Below, piece by piece: positions 26,486-35,705 of a stretch of DNA of 64,000 nucleotides. The stretch is from Bacteroides sp. ET71. GTDB taxonomy: Bacteria; Bacteroidota; Bacteroidia; Bacteroidales; Bacteroidaceae. The stretch spans positions 1-64,000 of the forward strand of contig NZ_JAMBLS010000011.1 of NCBI RefSeq assembly GCF_023336905.1, read 5' to 3'. Below the pieces are notes generated by a model, which was not told where the DNA came from, ran no database searches, and saw only the letters and a program-made list of their open reading frames with translations. The position numbers and the translations under genes were made by a program. The first letter of the stretch is position 1. Each line of letters starts with the position of its first letter.

Positions 26486-28072
26486 ATGAAACAATTGACT
26501 CCCACTTTTTTTTATCCCTTGACAGGCATGGCAGCCTTGGCATCGTTAACTTCATGCGCTGATAACAAAAAGGAAGTAGCTAAGCAGTATAATATCGTGT
26601 ATATCATGACTGATGACCATACAGCTCAGATGATGAGTTGTTATGGAAGCCGTTTTATCGAGACGCCCAATCTAGATCGAATAGCTAACGATGGGGTGAT
26701 TTTTACCAATAGTTTTGTGGCTAATTCATTAAGTGGGCCGAGCCGCGCCTGTATGTTGACTGGAAAACATAGTCATGCCAACGGTTTTACGGATAATACA
26801 ACTTGTATATTTGATGGGTCACAGCAGACAGTTCCGAAATTGTTGAGAAAAGCGGGTTATCAGACTGCTATCATTGGAAAGTGGCATTTGGTAAGTCTGC
26901 CTACGGGATTTGACCATTGGGAGATTGTACCGGAGCAGGGGGATTATTATAATCCGGATTTTATTAATATGAATAATGATACTATTCGTAAGGAAGGTTA
27001 TATAACTAACCTGATAACGGACATGAGCATTGATTGGATGGAAAATCAGCGGGATAAGGAAAAACCATTTTGTTTGTTTATCCATCATAAAGCGATTCAT
27101 AGAAATTGGTTGCCGGAGCTGAAATATTTGTCTTTATATGAAGATAAAACGTTCCCTCTTCCGGAGAACTTTTATGATGATTATGAAGGACGTCCTGCTG
27201 CTGCTGCCCAAGAGATGAGCATTGCAAAAGATATGGATTTGATTTATGATAACAAGATGAACCGGCCAGACAAAGTGACTCCTTTGAAGGAACGTTATGA
27301 AAGCTATGTAGGGCGTTTGAATCCGGAAGACAGAAAGGTTTATGATGCTTTTTATAAACCGATTATAGAGGATTTTTATAAAAGGAATCTGCAAGGAAAG
27401 GAGTTGGCAGAATGGAAATACCAACGTTATATGCGTGATTATTCCAAAGTTGTTAAATCATTGGATGACAATGTGGGACGTGTTTTAGATTATTTGAAGG
27501 AAAAAGGCTTGTTGGATAATACGTTAGTGGTTTATACTTCCGACCAGGGCTTCTGGATGGGTGAGCATGGATGGTTTGATAAACGTTTTATGTATGAGGA
27601 ATCTTTCCATACTCCATTGATTATGCATTTGCCGAAAGATTTCAAGGCTAAAGGGGAAATCTCGCAGATGGTACAAAATATAGATTATGCACCGACTTTT
27701 CTTGAATTGGCTGGTGCGCCTATTCCTGACGACATTCAAGGGGTTTCTTTGGTGCCGTTGCTGAAAGGTGAAAAACCTGCTGATTGGCGTACCTCTTTAT
27801 ATTATCATTTTTATGAATTTCCTGCTGAGCACATGGTGAAACGTCATTATGGAGTGCGCACAGAGCGTTATAAATTAATTCATTTTTATAATGATATTGA
27901 TGAATGGGAGTTGTATGACTTGCAGGAGGATCCTTCTGAAATGCATAATCTCTACGGAAAGCCTGGTTATGAGAATATTACTGCAGATCTGAGGAAGGAG
28001 TTGTTGCGGCTTCAAACGCAATACCAGGATCCGATAGAAGAAAAATTGAAAGCTCAAAAAGCACAGAAGTGA
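26486..28072 (+). CDS. Ser-type sulfatase (S1 family), lipoprotein
   Basis: Hydrolyses sulfate esters on glycans. The start gives a lipoprotein signal with LTSC (Cys24). The family signature is SLSGPSRACMLTGKH with Ser83 at the position converted to formylglycine (SxPxR, so it needs a radical-SAM sulfatase-maturating enzyme, none of which is in this window). Metal-site residues TDDH (42-45) and the later TSDQGFWMGEHGWFDKR region are present, and a C-terminal sulfatase subdomain (YKLIHFYNDIDEWELYDL) ends the protein at 528 residues. Size and context suggest action on 6-sulfated GlcNAc or a similar host-glycan group, but this is inference. It is followed by a GH2 gene in the same direction. Confidence 0.93.
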   Translation: MKQLTPTFFYPLTGMAALASLTSCADNKKEVAKQYNIVYIMTDDHTAQMMSCYGSRFIETPNLDRIANDGVIFTNSFVANSLSGPSRACMLTGKHSHANGFTDNTTCIFDGSQQTVPKLLRKAGYQTAIIGKWHLVSLPTGFDHWEIVPEQGDYYNPDFINMNNDTIRKEGYITNLITDMSIDWMENQRDKEKPFCLFIHHKAIHRNWLPELKYLSLYEDKTFPLPENFYDDYEGRPAAAAQEMSIAKDMDLIYDNKMNRPDKVTPLKERYESYVGRLNPEDRKVYDAFYKPIIEDFYKRNLQGKELAEWKYQRYMRDYSKVVKSLDDNVGRVLDYLKEKGLLDNTLVVYTSDQGFWMGEHGWFDKRFMYEESFHTPLIMHLPKDFKAKGEISQMVQNIDYAPTFLELAGAPIPDDIQGVSLVPLLKGEKPADWRTSLYYHFYEFPAEHMVKRHYGVRTERYKLIHFYNDIDEWELYDLQEDPSEMHNLYGKPGYENITADLRKELLRLQTQYQDPIEEKLKAQKAQK

Positions 28073-28082
28073 TATTTTTTTC

Positions 28083-28141
28083 GCATCTTTTCTGCGAGGA
28101 AAGTTGGGTAGTTCGTAAAGCTTTTCTTGCAGAAAAGGTGC
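28083..28141 (+). repeat. Intercistronic hairpin between sulfatase and GH2 genes
   Basis: Arms 28083-28103 and 28121-28141 pair over 21 positions if G-T pairs are allowed, with a 17-base loop. No T-run follows, so it looks more like an mRNA processing or stability element than a terminator. An earlier run of T (28074-28080) precedes it. Confidence 0.6.
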
Positions 28142-28171
28142 ATGGATTTGTAAATTTGAATATCAATTTTC

Positions 28172-30730
28172 ATGAAATGCATTATTTCCCTTATGTTGCT
28201 GTGTTATTCTGCTTTATTATCAAGTCAATGCAGATTCTTGCCGGAAATAGTAGATTTGGACAGTTGTTGGACTTTCTCAAATGTAGCGAGTAATGATTGG
28301 CTACCAGCCGTTGTGCCTGGTACGGTACATCAGGATCTTCTAAGACATGAACTTTTGCCTGATCCGTTTTTTGGTACTAATGAGCAGAAAATCCAATGGG
28401 TGGAGAATGAAGATTGGGCTTATCGGACTACGTTTACATTGAATGAAGTGCAAATGGCTAGGCAAGCTGCCCGTTTGGTTTTTGAAGGATTGGATACGTA
28501 TGCGGATGTCTATCTGAATGGTTCTCTGATTTTATCTACCGACAATATGTTTAGAGGGTATGAAGTGGACGTGAAACATTTGTTGCATATAGGAGAGAAC
28601 CGTTTATATGTTGTATTTCATTCTCCTATTCGCAAAGCTTTGCCTCAATGGGAGACTAATGGCTTTGAATATCCGGCAGATAATGACCATGCAGAGAAAA
28701 AAGTGAGTATCTTTACTCGGAAGGCACCTTATAGTTATGGTTGGGATTGGGGTATCCGGATGGTTACCTGCGGCATTTGGCGACCGGTCTCTTTGAGGTT
28801 ATATGATGTGGCTCGTATAGATGATTATCTGGTGAAACAGTTGTCCCTGAACGAGAAGGAAGCTTGTTTAGATAATCAAGTGGAAATTTGGAATGTTTCT
28901 GATACAATCGTTGCTGCCGAAGTAGAGGTTGATTGTTCTTTGTCGGGTGAGAATGTAGGGAAAGAGATTAAAAAAGTCTCTTTGCAACCGGGAAAAAATC
29001 TAATAAGTTTGCCTCAGATTGTTGAGGAGCCCCAAAGATGGATGCCTAATGGTTGGGGAAAACCTGTGCTTTATGATTTTTCGGCTAAGGTTAGATTTAA
29101 TGGGGAAGTCGTGGCTGAAAAACAGCATCGCATAGGTTTCCGTACGTTACGGGTTGTGACAGAGAAAGATGATAAGGGTGAATCGTTTTATTTTGAAGTG
29201 AACGGTGTTCCGATGTTTGCAAAAGGTGCTAACTATATACCTTCGGATGCTATGCTCCCTAATGTAAATTCTGAGCGGTATGAGAGATTGTTCCGTGATA
29301 TTAAGGAAGCTAATATGAACATGATACGTGTGTGGGGTGGAGGTGTATATGAAGATGATCGTTTTTATGACTTGGCTGATGAGAATGGCATTCTGGTTTG
29401 GCAAGATTTCATGTTTGCTTGTACTACTTATCCGGCTGATAATACCTTTTTGCAAAGGGTAACAGAAGAGGCGGAATATAATATTAAGCGTCTGCGTAAC
29501 CATGCTTGTTTAGCGATGTGGTGTGGAAATAATGAAATACAGGAAGGTATAAAATTCTGGGGGTGGAAAAAACGTTTTGGAGAGGAAATTCATAGTCGAT
29601 TCCAAATTGATTATGACAAATTGTTTCATGAGTGTTTGCCGGCTTTAGTAGAAAAGTATGATGGTGGACGTTTTTATATGCATACATCTCCTTATTTTGC
29701 AAACTGGGGGAGGCCTGATACTTGGAAAGTGAGAGACAGTCATAATTGGGGTATCTGGTATGGGAAGAAGCCTTTTGAGTCGGCTGACGAGGAATGGTGC
29801 CGTTTTGCCAGTGAATACGGTTTCCAATCATTTCCAGAAATGAAAACCATCGAAACATTTGCTTCGCCAGAAGATTATGATATTGCATCGGAGGTGATGA
29901 CTGCTCATCAGAAGAGCACGGTAGGCAATGATTTGATAGCAACTAGTATGGAACGTTATTTCAGAATGCCCAAAAGTTTTGAGGACTTTGTTTATGTGGG
30001 TTTGGTTTTGCAGGGAATGGGGGTACGTCATAGTATTGAAGCTCATCGTCGCCAGCGTCCTTATTGTATGGGCTCTTTGTATTGGCAGTTGAATGATAGT
30101 TGGCCGGTGGTATCATGGTCTAGTATTGATTACTATGGTAATTGGAAAGCGTTGCATTATCAGGCAAAGCGGGCTTTTGAACCTTTGTTTATTAATACGT
30201 TGAACAAAGAGGATAGCTTGCATGTTTACCTTATCTCAGATAAATTGGAAGATTTGAATAATTTGAGGTTGAGTATGAGGTTGATGAATTTCCAAGGAAA
30301 AGAGTTGCAACGGCGCGAACAAATTGTTGAGCTTCCTGCTAATTCGGCAAATGAAGTTTATGCTTGTCCGTTAGGGCAATGGATGGTATCTGAAGAGCAT
30401 AGCACAAGTTTTATGTTGCTGACGTTACGTGACAAAAAGGGGAAAATTCTGGCACAGGATGTACACTATTTTGTTCCGACCAAAGATTTGGATTTGCCGA
30501 AAACACAAATTAAGTATAAAACGAACTTTATAAAAGACCATTACGAAGTTACTCTTTCGAGTAAGGAATTGGCTAAGGATGTTTTTATACAGATACCTGT
30601 ACAGGGCGCGAAATTCAGTGACAATTTCTTCGATCTTTTGCCTGGAGAACGACGGACGATTTTGATTGAAGCACCCGGATTGACAGGAGAAGAAGAAATC
30701 AGTATTAAACATATACGTGAAACTTATTAA
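28172..30730 (+). CDS. GH2 beta-mannosidase
   Basis: Exo-acting enzyme releasing beta-linked mannose, for example the Man-beta-1,4-GlcNAc of the N-glycan core; exported by the signal peptide at residues 1-19. GH2 architecture in order: sugar-binding jelly roll (about 25-210; WLPAVVPGTVHQDLL and YGWDWGIRM are typical of beta-mannosidases), immunoglobulin-like domain, and TIM barrel with acid/base Glu455 (MWCGNNEIQEG) and nucleophile Glu548 (FASEYGFQSFPE), then C-terminal beta domains. It has 852 residues. A GH92 gene follows 16 bases after its stop, supporting a joint role in mannose-containing glycan breakdown. Confidence 0.94.
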   Translation: MKCIISLMLLCYSALLSSQCRFLPEIVDLDSCWTFSNVASNDWLPAVVPGTVHQDLLRHELLPDPFFGTNEQKIQWVENEDWAYRTTFTLNEVQMARQAARLVFEGLDTYADVYLNGSLILSTDNMFRGYEVDVKHLLHIGENRLYVVFHSPIRKALPQWETNGFEYPADNDHAEKKVSIFTRKAPYSYGWDWGIRMVTCGIWRPVSLRLYDVARIDDYLVKQLSLNEKEACLDNQVEIWNVSDTIVAAEVEVDCSLSGENVGKEIKKVSLQPGKNLISLPQIVEEPQRWMPNGWGKPVLYDFSAKVRFNGEVVAEKQHRIGFRTLRVVTEKDDKGESFYFEVNGVPMFAKGANYIPSDAMLPNVNSERYERLFRDIKEANMNMIRVWGGGVYEDDRFYDLADENGILVWQDFMFACTTYPADNTFLQRVTEEAEYNIKRLRNHACLAMWCGNNEIQEGIKFWGWKKRFGEEIHSRFQIDYDKLFHECLPALVEKYDGGRFYMHTSPYFANWGRPDTWKVRDSHNWGIWYGKKPFESADEEWCRFASEYGFQSFPEMKTIETFASPEDYDIASEVMTAHQKSTVGNDLIATSMERYFRMPKSFEDFVYVGLVLQGMGVRHSIEAHRRQRPYCMGSLYWQLNDSWPVVSWSSIDYYGNWKALHYQAKRAFEPLFINTLNKEDSLHVYLISDKLEDLNNLRLSMRLMNFQGKELQRREQIVELPANSANEVYACPLGQWMVSEEHSTSFMLLTLRDKKGKILAQDVHYFVPTKDLDLPKTQIKYKTNFIKDHYEVTLSSKELAKDVFIQIPVQGAKFSDNFFDLLPGERRTILIEAPGLTGEEEISIKHIRETY

Positions 30731-30746
30731 TCTTTTAGATATACAA

Positions 30747-33032
30747 ATGGATAGGAAACCTATACTGCCAGTTTTTGTTGGGCTACTGTTCTTGGTTGGA
30801 TGCCATACGGTAACAGTAGATAAGGATTATACGCAATATGTCAATCCTTTTATTGGAACAGGAGGACATGGACATACATATCCGGGAGCTGTTGTGCCTA
30901 ATGGCATGATTCATCCCAGCCCGGATACGCGTATTTATGGATGGGATGCTAGTGCGGGATACTATTATGCAGACACAACAATCAATGGTTTTTCGCATAC
31001 GCATCTTAGTGGAACCGGATGCAGCGATTTTGGTGATGTGCTGTTAATGCCTACTGTGGGTGAGCAACAGTGTGCGGGAAAAGTGGAAGGTAGTCAAACA
31101 TTACCATATGCTTCTGCTTTTTCTCATGAGCATGAAGAAGCGTCTCCAGGTTATTATTCGGTATTTTTGGACAGGTATGGTGTTAAGGCTGAATTGACTG
31201 CTACGTCTAGAGTGGCGTTGCATCGCTATACATTTCCAGAGAGTAATGATGCCGGTTTTATTCTAGATTTGGATTATTGTATTCAGTTTTTAAATCAACG
31301 TAATCGGGAGTTGAAACTGGAGCAAGTGAATGATTCTACCTTGCGTGGATATAAGTATACCAGCGGTTGGGCCTGGAAACAGGATGTGTATTTTGAAGCA
31401 GTATTCTCCAAGCCTTTCACTTGCACATTGGTGGAAGAAAGCACTTTGTCAAAGGACGGACGTGAGGTGCCTTCTGCATGCAAGGCTTTGCTTAAATTTC
31501 AAACGCGGAAAGATGAACAGGTAATGGTTAAGGTGGCTCTTTCCGCAGTGGATGCAGATGGTGCTCATGCTAATCTGAAAGAAATTGTCGGATGGGATTT
31601 TGATGGTATACGCAGGCAAGCGCAGCAAGCATGGAACCGTTATCTTTCAAAAATTGATATTGAGACGCAAGATGAGAAGCAAAAACGCATTTTCTATACG
31701 GCTTTGTATCATACAGCCATCTCTCCGGCTTTGTTTACCGATGTAGACGGGCGTTATCGGAGTATGGATCGTAGTATTCGGCAGACTGATGCTGCACGTC
31801 CTATGTATACTATATTTTCTCTTTGGGATACTTATAGGGCTGTACATCCTTTGTTGACAATTATAAATCCGGAACAAAATTCGTTGTATATCCATACACT
31901 GCTTCGTCAATATCAGGAGGGGGGAATTTTGCCTATGTGGGAACTGGCTGGTAATTACACAGGAACGATGATTGGTTATCATGCAGTTCCGGTTATTGTG
32001 GATGCTTATATGAAAGGGGACCGTAGTTTTGATGCACAATTGGCTTTGAAAGCTTGTATGCGCAGTGCAGAATATGATACTGTGGCTCCTATCGCTACTA
32101 CGGCTTATTTGATGCATAATGCTCTGATGCCTCGCTCGAAATATTATAAGAATGAACGAGGGTATGTACCTTGCGATGTGGAGGTGGAGTCGGTTGCCAA
32201 AGGATTAGAATATGCCTATGACGATTGGTGCATCAGTGTTTTGGCGGAGGCTCTGGGTGATACAGCTACGCAACGTGTATATGCAGAGCGTGCTCAGTAT
32301 TATCGCAATTATTATGATTCTTCTACGGGGTATATGCGTGGCAAAGATTTGAAAGGGGAATGGCGTACGCCTTTCAATCCGAATGCAAGCAATCATAGGG
32401 CGGATGATTACTGTGAAGGTAATGCCTGGCAATGGACTTGGTCGGTGCAACATGATGTGATGGGGCTGGCCGATTTGATGGGAGGACGTAAAGCTATGTT
32501 GGCTCGACTGGATACGTTGTTTACAACAGATGCCAAGTTGGAAGGCGAACAGATATCAGCCGATATCAGTGGACTTATCGGGCAGTATGCGCATGGTAAT
32601 GAACCAAGTCATCATATTATTTATATGTATAATACTTTGGGAGAACCATGGAAGGCACAAGAATTGTTGGATACAGTGTTGCATACGCAGTACCAGGATA
32701 TGCCGGATGGCTTGTCTGGCAATGAGGACTGTGGGCAGATGTCTGCGTGGTATGTCATGAATGCTATGGGATTCTATCAGCCATGTCCTGGTCGTCCTGA
32801 GTATTCCATTGGCCGTCCTCTGTTTGATAATGTTACTATCCGTTTGCCGGAAGGGAAAATGTTTCATATTACAGTAGTGAATAATTCACCTCAGAACAAA
32901 TATATACAGGAGGCAACGTTGAATGGGATTCCTTTGACGTCTCCTTTCTTTAGTCACAATGACTTAATGAGTGGCGGTACGTTGGAGATAACTTTGACGG
33001 ATAAACCGACTCAATGGGGCACTGGGCTGTGA
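30747..33032 (+). CDS. GH92 alpha-mannosidase (lipoprotein)
   Basis: Calcium-dependent exo-alpha-mannosidase family acting on N-glycan and yeast mannan linkages. I choose the ATG at 30747, which gives a lipoprotein signal (VGLLFLVGC, Cys19) 16 bases after the GH2 stop; a GTG at 30717 would overlap that gene. The N-terminal YVNPFIGTGGHGHTYPGA and GFSHTHLSGTGCSDFGD, the central EGNAWQWTWSVQHD and the GNEDCGQMSAW block with PEYSIGRPLFD are GH92 hallmarks and contain the presumed catalytic acidic residues. It has 761 residues. Linkage preference (1,2, 1,3, 1,4 or 1,6) cannot be read directly. Confidence 0.95.
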   Translation: MDRKPILPVFVGLLFLVGCHTVTVDKDYTQYVNPFIGTGGHGHTYPGAVVPNGMIHPSPDTRIYGWDASAGYYYADTTINGFSHTHLSGTGCSDFGDVLLMPTVGEQQCAGKVEGSQTLPYASAFSHEHEEASPGYYSVFLDRYGVKAELTATSRVALHRYTFPESNDAGFILDLDYCIQFLNQRNRELKLEQVNDSTLRGYKYTSGWAWKQDVYFEAVFSKPFTCTLVEESTLSKDGREVPSACKALLKFQTRKDEQVMVKVALSAVDADGAHANLKEIVGWDFDGIRRQAQQAWNRYLSKIDIETQDEKQKRIFYTALYHTAISPALFTDVDGRYRSMDRSIRQTDAARPMYTIFSLWDTYRAVHPLLTIINPEQNSLYIHTLLRQYQEGGILPMWELAGNYTGTMIGYHAVPVIVDAYMKGDRSFDAQLALKACMRSAEYDTVAPIATTAYLMHNALMPRSKYYKNERGYVPCDVEVESVAKGLEYAYDDWCISVLAEALGDTATQRVYAERAQYYRNYYDSSTGYMRGKDLKGEWRTPFNPNASNHRADDYCEGNAWQWTWSVQHDVMGLADLMGGRKAMLARLDTLFTTDAKLEGEQISADISGLIGQYAHGNEPSHHIIYMYNTLGEPWKAQELLDTVLHTQYQDMPDGLSGNEDCGQMSAWYVMNAMGFYQPCPGRPEYSIGRPLFDNVTIRLPEGKMFHITVVNNSPQNKYIQEATLNGIPLTSPFFSHNDLMSGGTLEITLTDKPTQWGTGL

Positions 33033-33072
33033 AGTTTTGAAATGAGTATAAATAATGTGACATAAAAAACTT

Positions 33073-35349
33073 ATGATGCACTTTAAGAATTATTGTTTAG
33101 GTGGCTTATTGGCCGTTATGTTTCTGTTTCCCCGGGTGGGGTGGGCAGATACGGGAAAAACTCCGGTAGATTATGTGAATCCTTTTGTGGGTACAACTAA
33201 TTTTGGTACCACTAACCCTGGGGCAGTATGTCCACAGGGTATGATGTCCGTAGTTCCTTTTAATGTATTGGGAGGTATAGATGGAAATAGAGATAAAGAC
33301 AGCCGGTGGTGGTCTACTCCTTATGAATATAAGAATACTTATTTCACAGGCTTCGCTCATGTTAACTTGAGCGGAGTGGGATGTCCGGAGTTAGGTTCTC
33401 TGCTCCTCATGCCCACCACTGGGCAGTTGGAGGTCGATTGTCTGAAGTATGGCAGCGCATATACGGATGAAAAGGCTGTGCCTGGTTATTATTCCAATCG
33501 CTTGGTTAAGTATGATATACTGACAGAGGCAACGGCCACGCTCCGTACGGGCCGTACCCGCTTTACGTTTCCTGCGGGGCAGAGCAATATCTTATTGAAT
33601 TTGGGGGAAGGATTGACCAATGAAACCGGGGCTACGGTCCGGTTTGTCAGTGATACGGAGATAGAGGGAAGCAAATTGTTGGGTACATTTTGTTATAATC
33701 CGCAAGCTGTTTTCCCTATTTATTTTGTAATGAGGGTCGATAAGAAACCTAAAGCTTCCGGATATTGGAAGCAAATGCGGCCGATGACTGCGGAAGCACA
33801 GTGGGATTCTACAGCCGGGAAGAAGAAAATCTATACCAGTTATCGGAAGGAAATAAGCGGTGACGATGTGGGTGTATGGTTTACTTATGATACTGCCGAA
33901 GGCGAACAGGTAGAAGTCAGTATGGGGGTTTCTTTTGTCAGTATTGCCAATGCCCGGCAGAATCTGGAGAAAGAGCAGACCGGACTCTCTTTTGATGACA
34001 TCCGTCTGGCAGCCCGGAAGGCTTGGAACGATGACTTGAGCCGTATCTTGGTTGAGGGAGGAACGGAAGAGCAGAAACGTGTCTTTTATACGGCTTTCTA
34101 TCATTTGCTTATTCATCCTAATATCTTGAATGACGTCAACGGGGAGTATCCCGCCATGGAGTCTGACGCGATACTCACTACCGATGGGCGTCGCCGATAT
34201 ACAGTTTTTTCTTTGTGGGATACTTATCGTAATGTCCACCAGCTTCTTACTCTTCTGTTTCCTGACAGGCAGATGGATATGGTGAATACAATGTTGGATA
34301 TGTATCGTGAGCATGGCTGGTTGCCTAAGTGGGAGTTGTACGGACGTGAGACGCTTACCATGGAAGGCGATCCGTCTATTCCTGTGATTGTGGATACTTG
34401 GTCCAAGGGGTTGCGCGATTTTGATGTCGATTTGGCTTACGAGGCCATGTATAAGTCTGCCACTCTGCCGGGACCGGAAAACCTGATGCGCCCTGATGCC
34501 GATGATTATTATGCTTTGGGCTACGTTCCTATCCGTGCCAAGAATGACAATTCTGTCTCTCATGCGTTGGAGTATTATATTGCCGATTATGCACTTTCAC
34601 GTTTCGCGGATGCTTTGGGTAAGAAGGATGATGCGAAACTGTTTTATCAGCGTTCGTTGGGATACAAGAATTATTATTGTCCGGATTATGGCACTTTCCG
34701 CCCGAAACTGCCGGACGGCACGTTCTATTCTCCTTTCGACCCGATGCAGGGGGCGAATTTTGAGGAAAACCCCGGCTTTCATGAGGGCAATGCGTGGAAC
34801 TATACATTCTATGTCCCTCATGATGTCAAAGGGCTAGCCCGTTTGATGGGGGGACGTAAGGCTTTTGTGTCGAAATTGCAGTCTGTCTTCGATAATAACC
34901 GTTATGACCCGGCCAACGAGCCTGACATTGCTTATCCTTATCTGTTCAGTTATTTCCCCGGCGAGGAGTGGCGTACGCAGGAGTTGGTGCCCAGGTTGGT
35001 CGATACTTATTTCAAGGATGCCCCCGACGGTATTCCGGGCAATGATGACACGGGTACCATGTCTGCCTGGGCTATTTTCAGCATGATGGGTTTTTATCCG
35101 GACTGTCCGGGCGTGCCGGAATATATGCTTACCACGCCGATGTTTGACAAGGTGACCATCAAGCTGGACCCGCGTTATTATAAGAATGAGGAACTGGTCA
35201 TCGTGACTCATCGTCCGGCCGATGGCAAGGATGCTCTTTATATCGGGAGGGTTGAATTGGACGGACGCAAGCACAAGGGTGTCCGCATTACGCACGACGA
35301 TTTGGTACATGCCCGTGTTGTGGACTTTTATCTGACGGATAAGAGGTAA
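33073..35349 (+). CDS. GH92 alpha-mannosidase (second copy, signal-peptidase-I type)
   Basis: Second GH92 enzyme of the locus, divergent from the first. The signal peptide ends near VGWA (residue 25) with no lipobox, so it is probably periplasmic while its neighbour is lipid-anchored. Family motifs are YVNPFVGTTNFGTTNPGA, GFAHVNLSGVGCPELG, HEGNAWNYTFYVPHD and GNDDTGTMSAW. The metal/sugar-site start TTNFGTTNPGA differs from the GGHGHTYPGA of the other copy, which hints at a different linkage specificity. It has 758 residues; the gap to the preceding gene is 40 bases. Its base composition is less AT-rich than the preceding genes of the locus. A terminator closes the locus. Confidence 0.95.
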   Translation: MMHFKNYCLGGLLAVMFLFPRVGWADTGKTPVDYVNPFVGTTNFGTTNPGAVCPQGMMSVVPFNVLGGIDGNRDKDSRWWSTPYEYKNTYFTGFAHVNLSGVGCPELGSLLLMPTTGQLEVDCLKYGSAYTDEKAVPGYYSNRLVKYDILTEATATLRTGRTRFTFPAGQSNILLNLGEGLTNETGATVRFVSDTEIEGSKLLGTFCYNPQAVFPIYFVMRVDKKPKASGYWKQMRPMTAEAQWDSTAGKKKIYTSYRKEISGDDVGVWFTYDTAEGEQVEVSMGVSFVSIANARQNLEKEQTGLSFDDIRLAARKAWNDDLSRILVEGGTEEQKRVFYTAFYHLLIHPNILNDVNGEYPAMESDAILTTDGRRRYTVFSLWDTYRNVHQLLTLLFPDRQMDMVNTMLDMYREHGWLPKWELYGRETLTMEGDPSIPVIVDTWSKGLRDFDVDLAYEAMYKSATLPGPENLMRPDADDYYALGYVPIRAKNDNSVSHALEYYIADYALSRFADALGKKDDAKLFYQRSLGYKNYYCPDYGTFRPKLPDGTFYSPFDPMQGANFEENPGFHEGNAWNYTFYVPHDVKGLARLMGGRKAFVSKLQSVFDNNRYDPANEPDIAYPYLFSYFPGEEWRTQELVPRLVDTYFKDAPDGIPGNDDTGTMSAWAIFSMMGFYPDCPGVPEYMLTTPMFDKVTIKLDPRYYKNEELVIVTHRPADGKDALYIGRVELDGRKHKGVRITHDDLVHARVVDFYLTDKR

Positions 35350-35370
35350 GGTATAGTTGAAGCAAAAGAC

Positions 35371-35416
35371 AAGAGGCTGCATCGGAAACCGTCATCCCGA
35401 TGCAGCCTCTTTCTTT
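35371..35416 (+). terminator. Terminator at the end of the glycan locus
   Basis: A perfect 15-bp stem (35371-35385 with 35397-35411), followed by a short T-rich stretch. Confidence 0.88.
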
Positions 35417-35557
35417 ACACTTACAGATACCCTTAGAGTATCGTATCAGGGCGGGCGTATCGAAAAAGGATATTGGCGGATAAGGGCAGATGATTCAACC
35501 ATCTCTAAGCATCAGATATTCTGTATATCCATGATGCCGGTACTTATATCTGCCACC

Positions 35558-35664
35558 GAACTACTGTACTTCACATGGTGAACTACTGTACTTCGCATGG
35601 TGAACTACTGTACTTCGCATGGTGAACTACTGTACTTCACATATCGAACTACTGTACTTCGTGG
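35558..35664. repeat. 22-bp tandem array (4.9 units)
   Basis: Units begin at 35558, 35580, 35602, 35624 and 35646; the consensus is GAACTACTGTACTTCGCATGGT-like with 1-4 changes. It lies between the locus terminator and the convergent map gene. The rest of the 356-base gap 35350-35705 has no gene. Confidence 0.9.
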
Positions 35665-35705
35665 TGCCGGGAATCCTTGCCGAAGGGCCGCGGATACCCC
35701 TTCCA

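Noticed and set aside
35558-35664. CRISPR array
   Set aside because: The units are contiguous with no unique spacers, and no cas genes are in the window. The same applies to the other tandem arrays.
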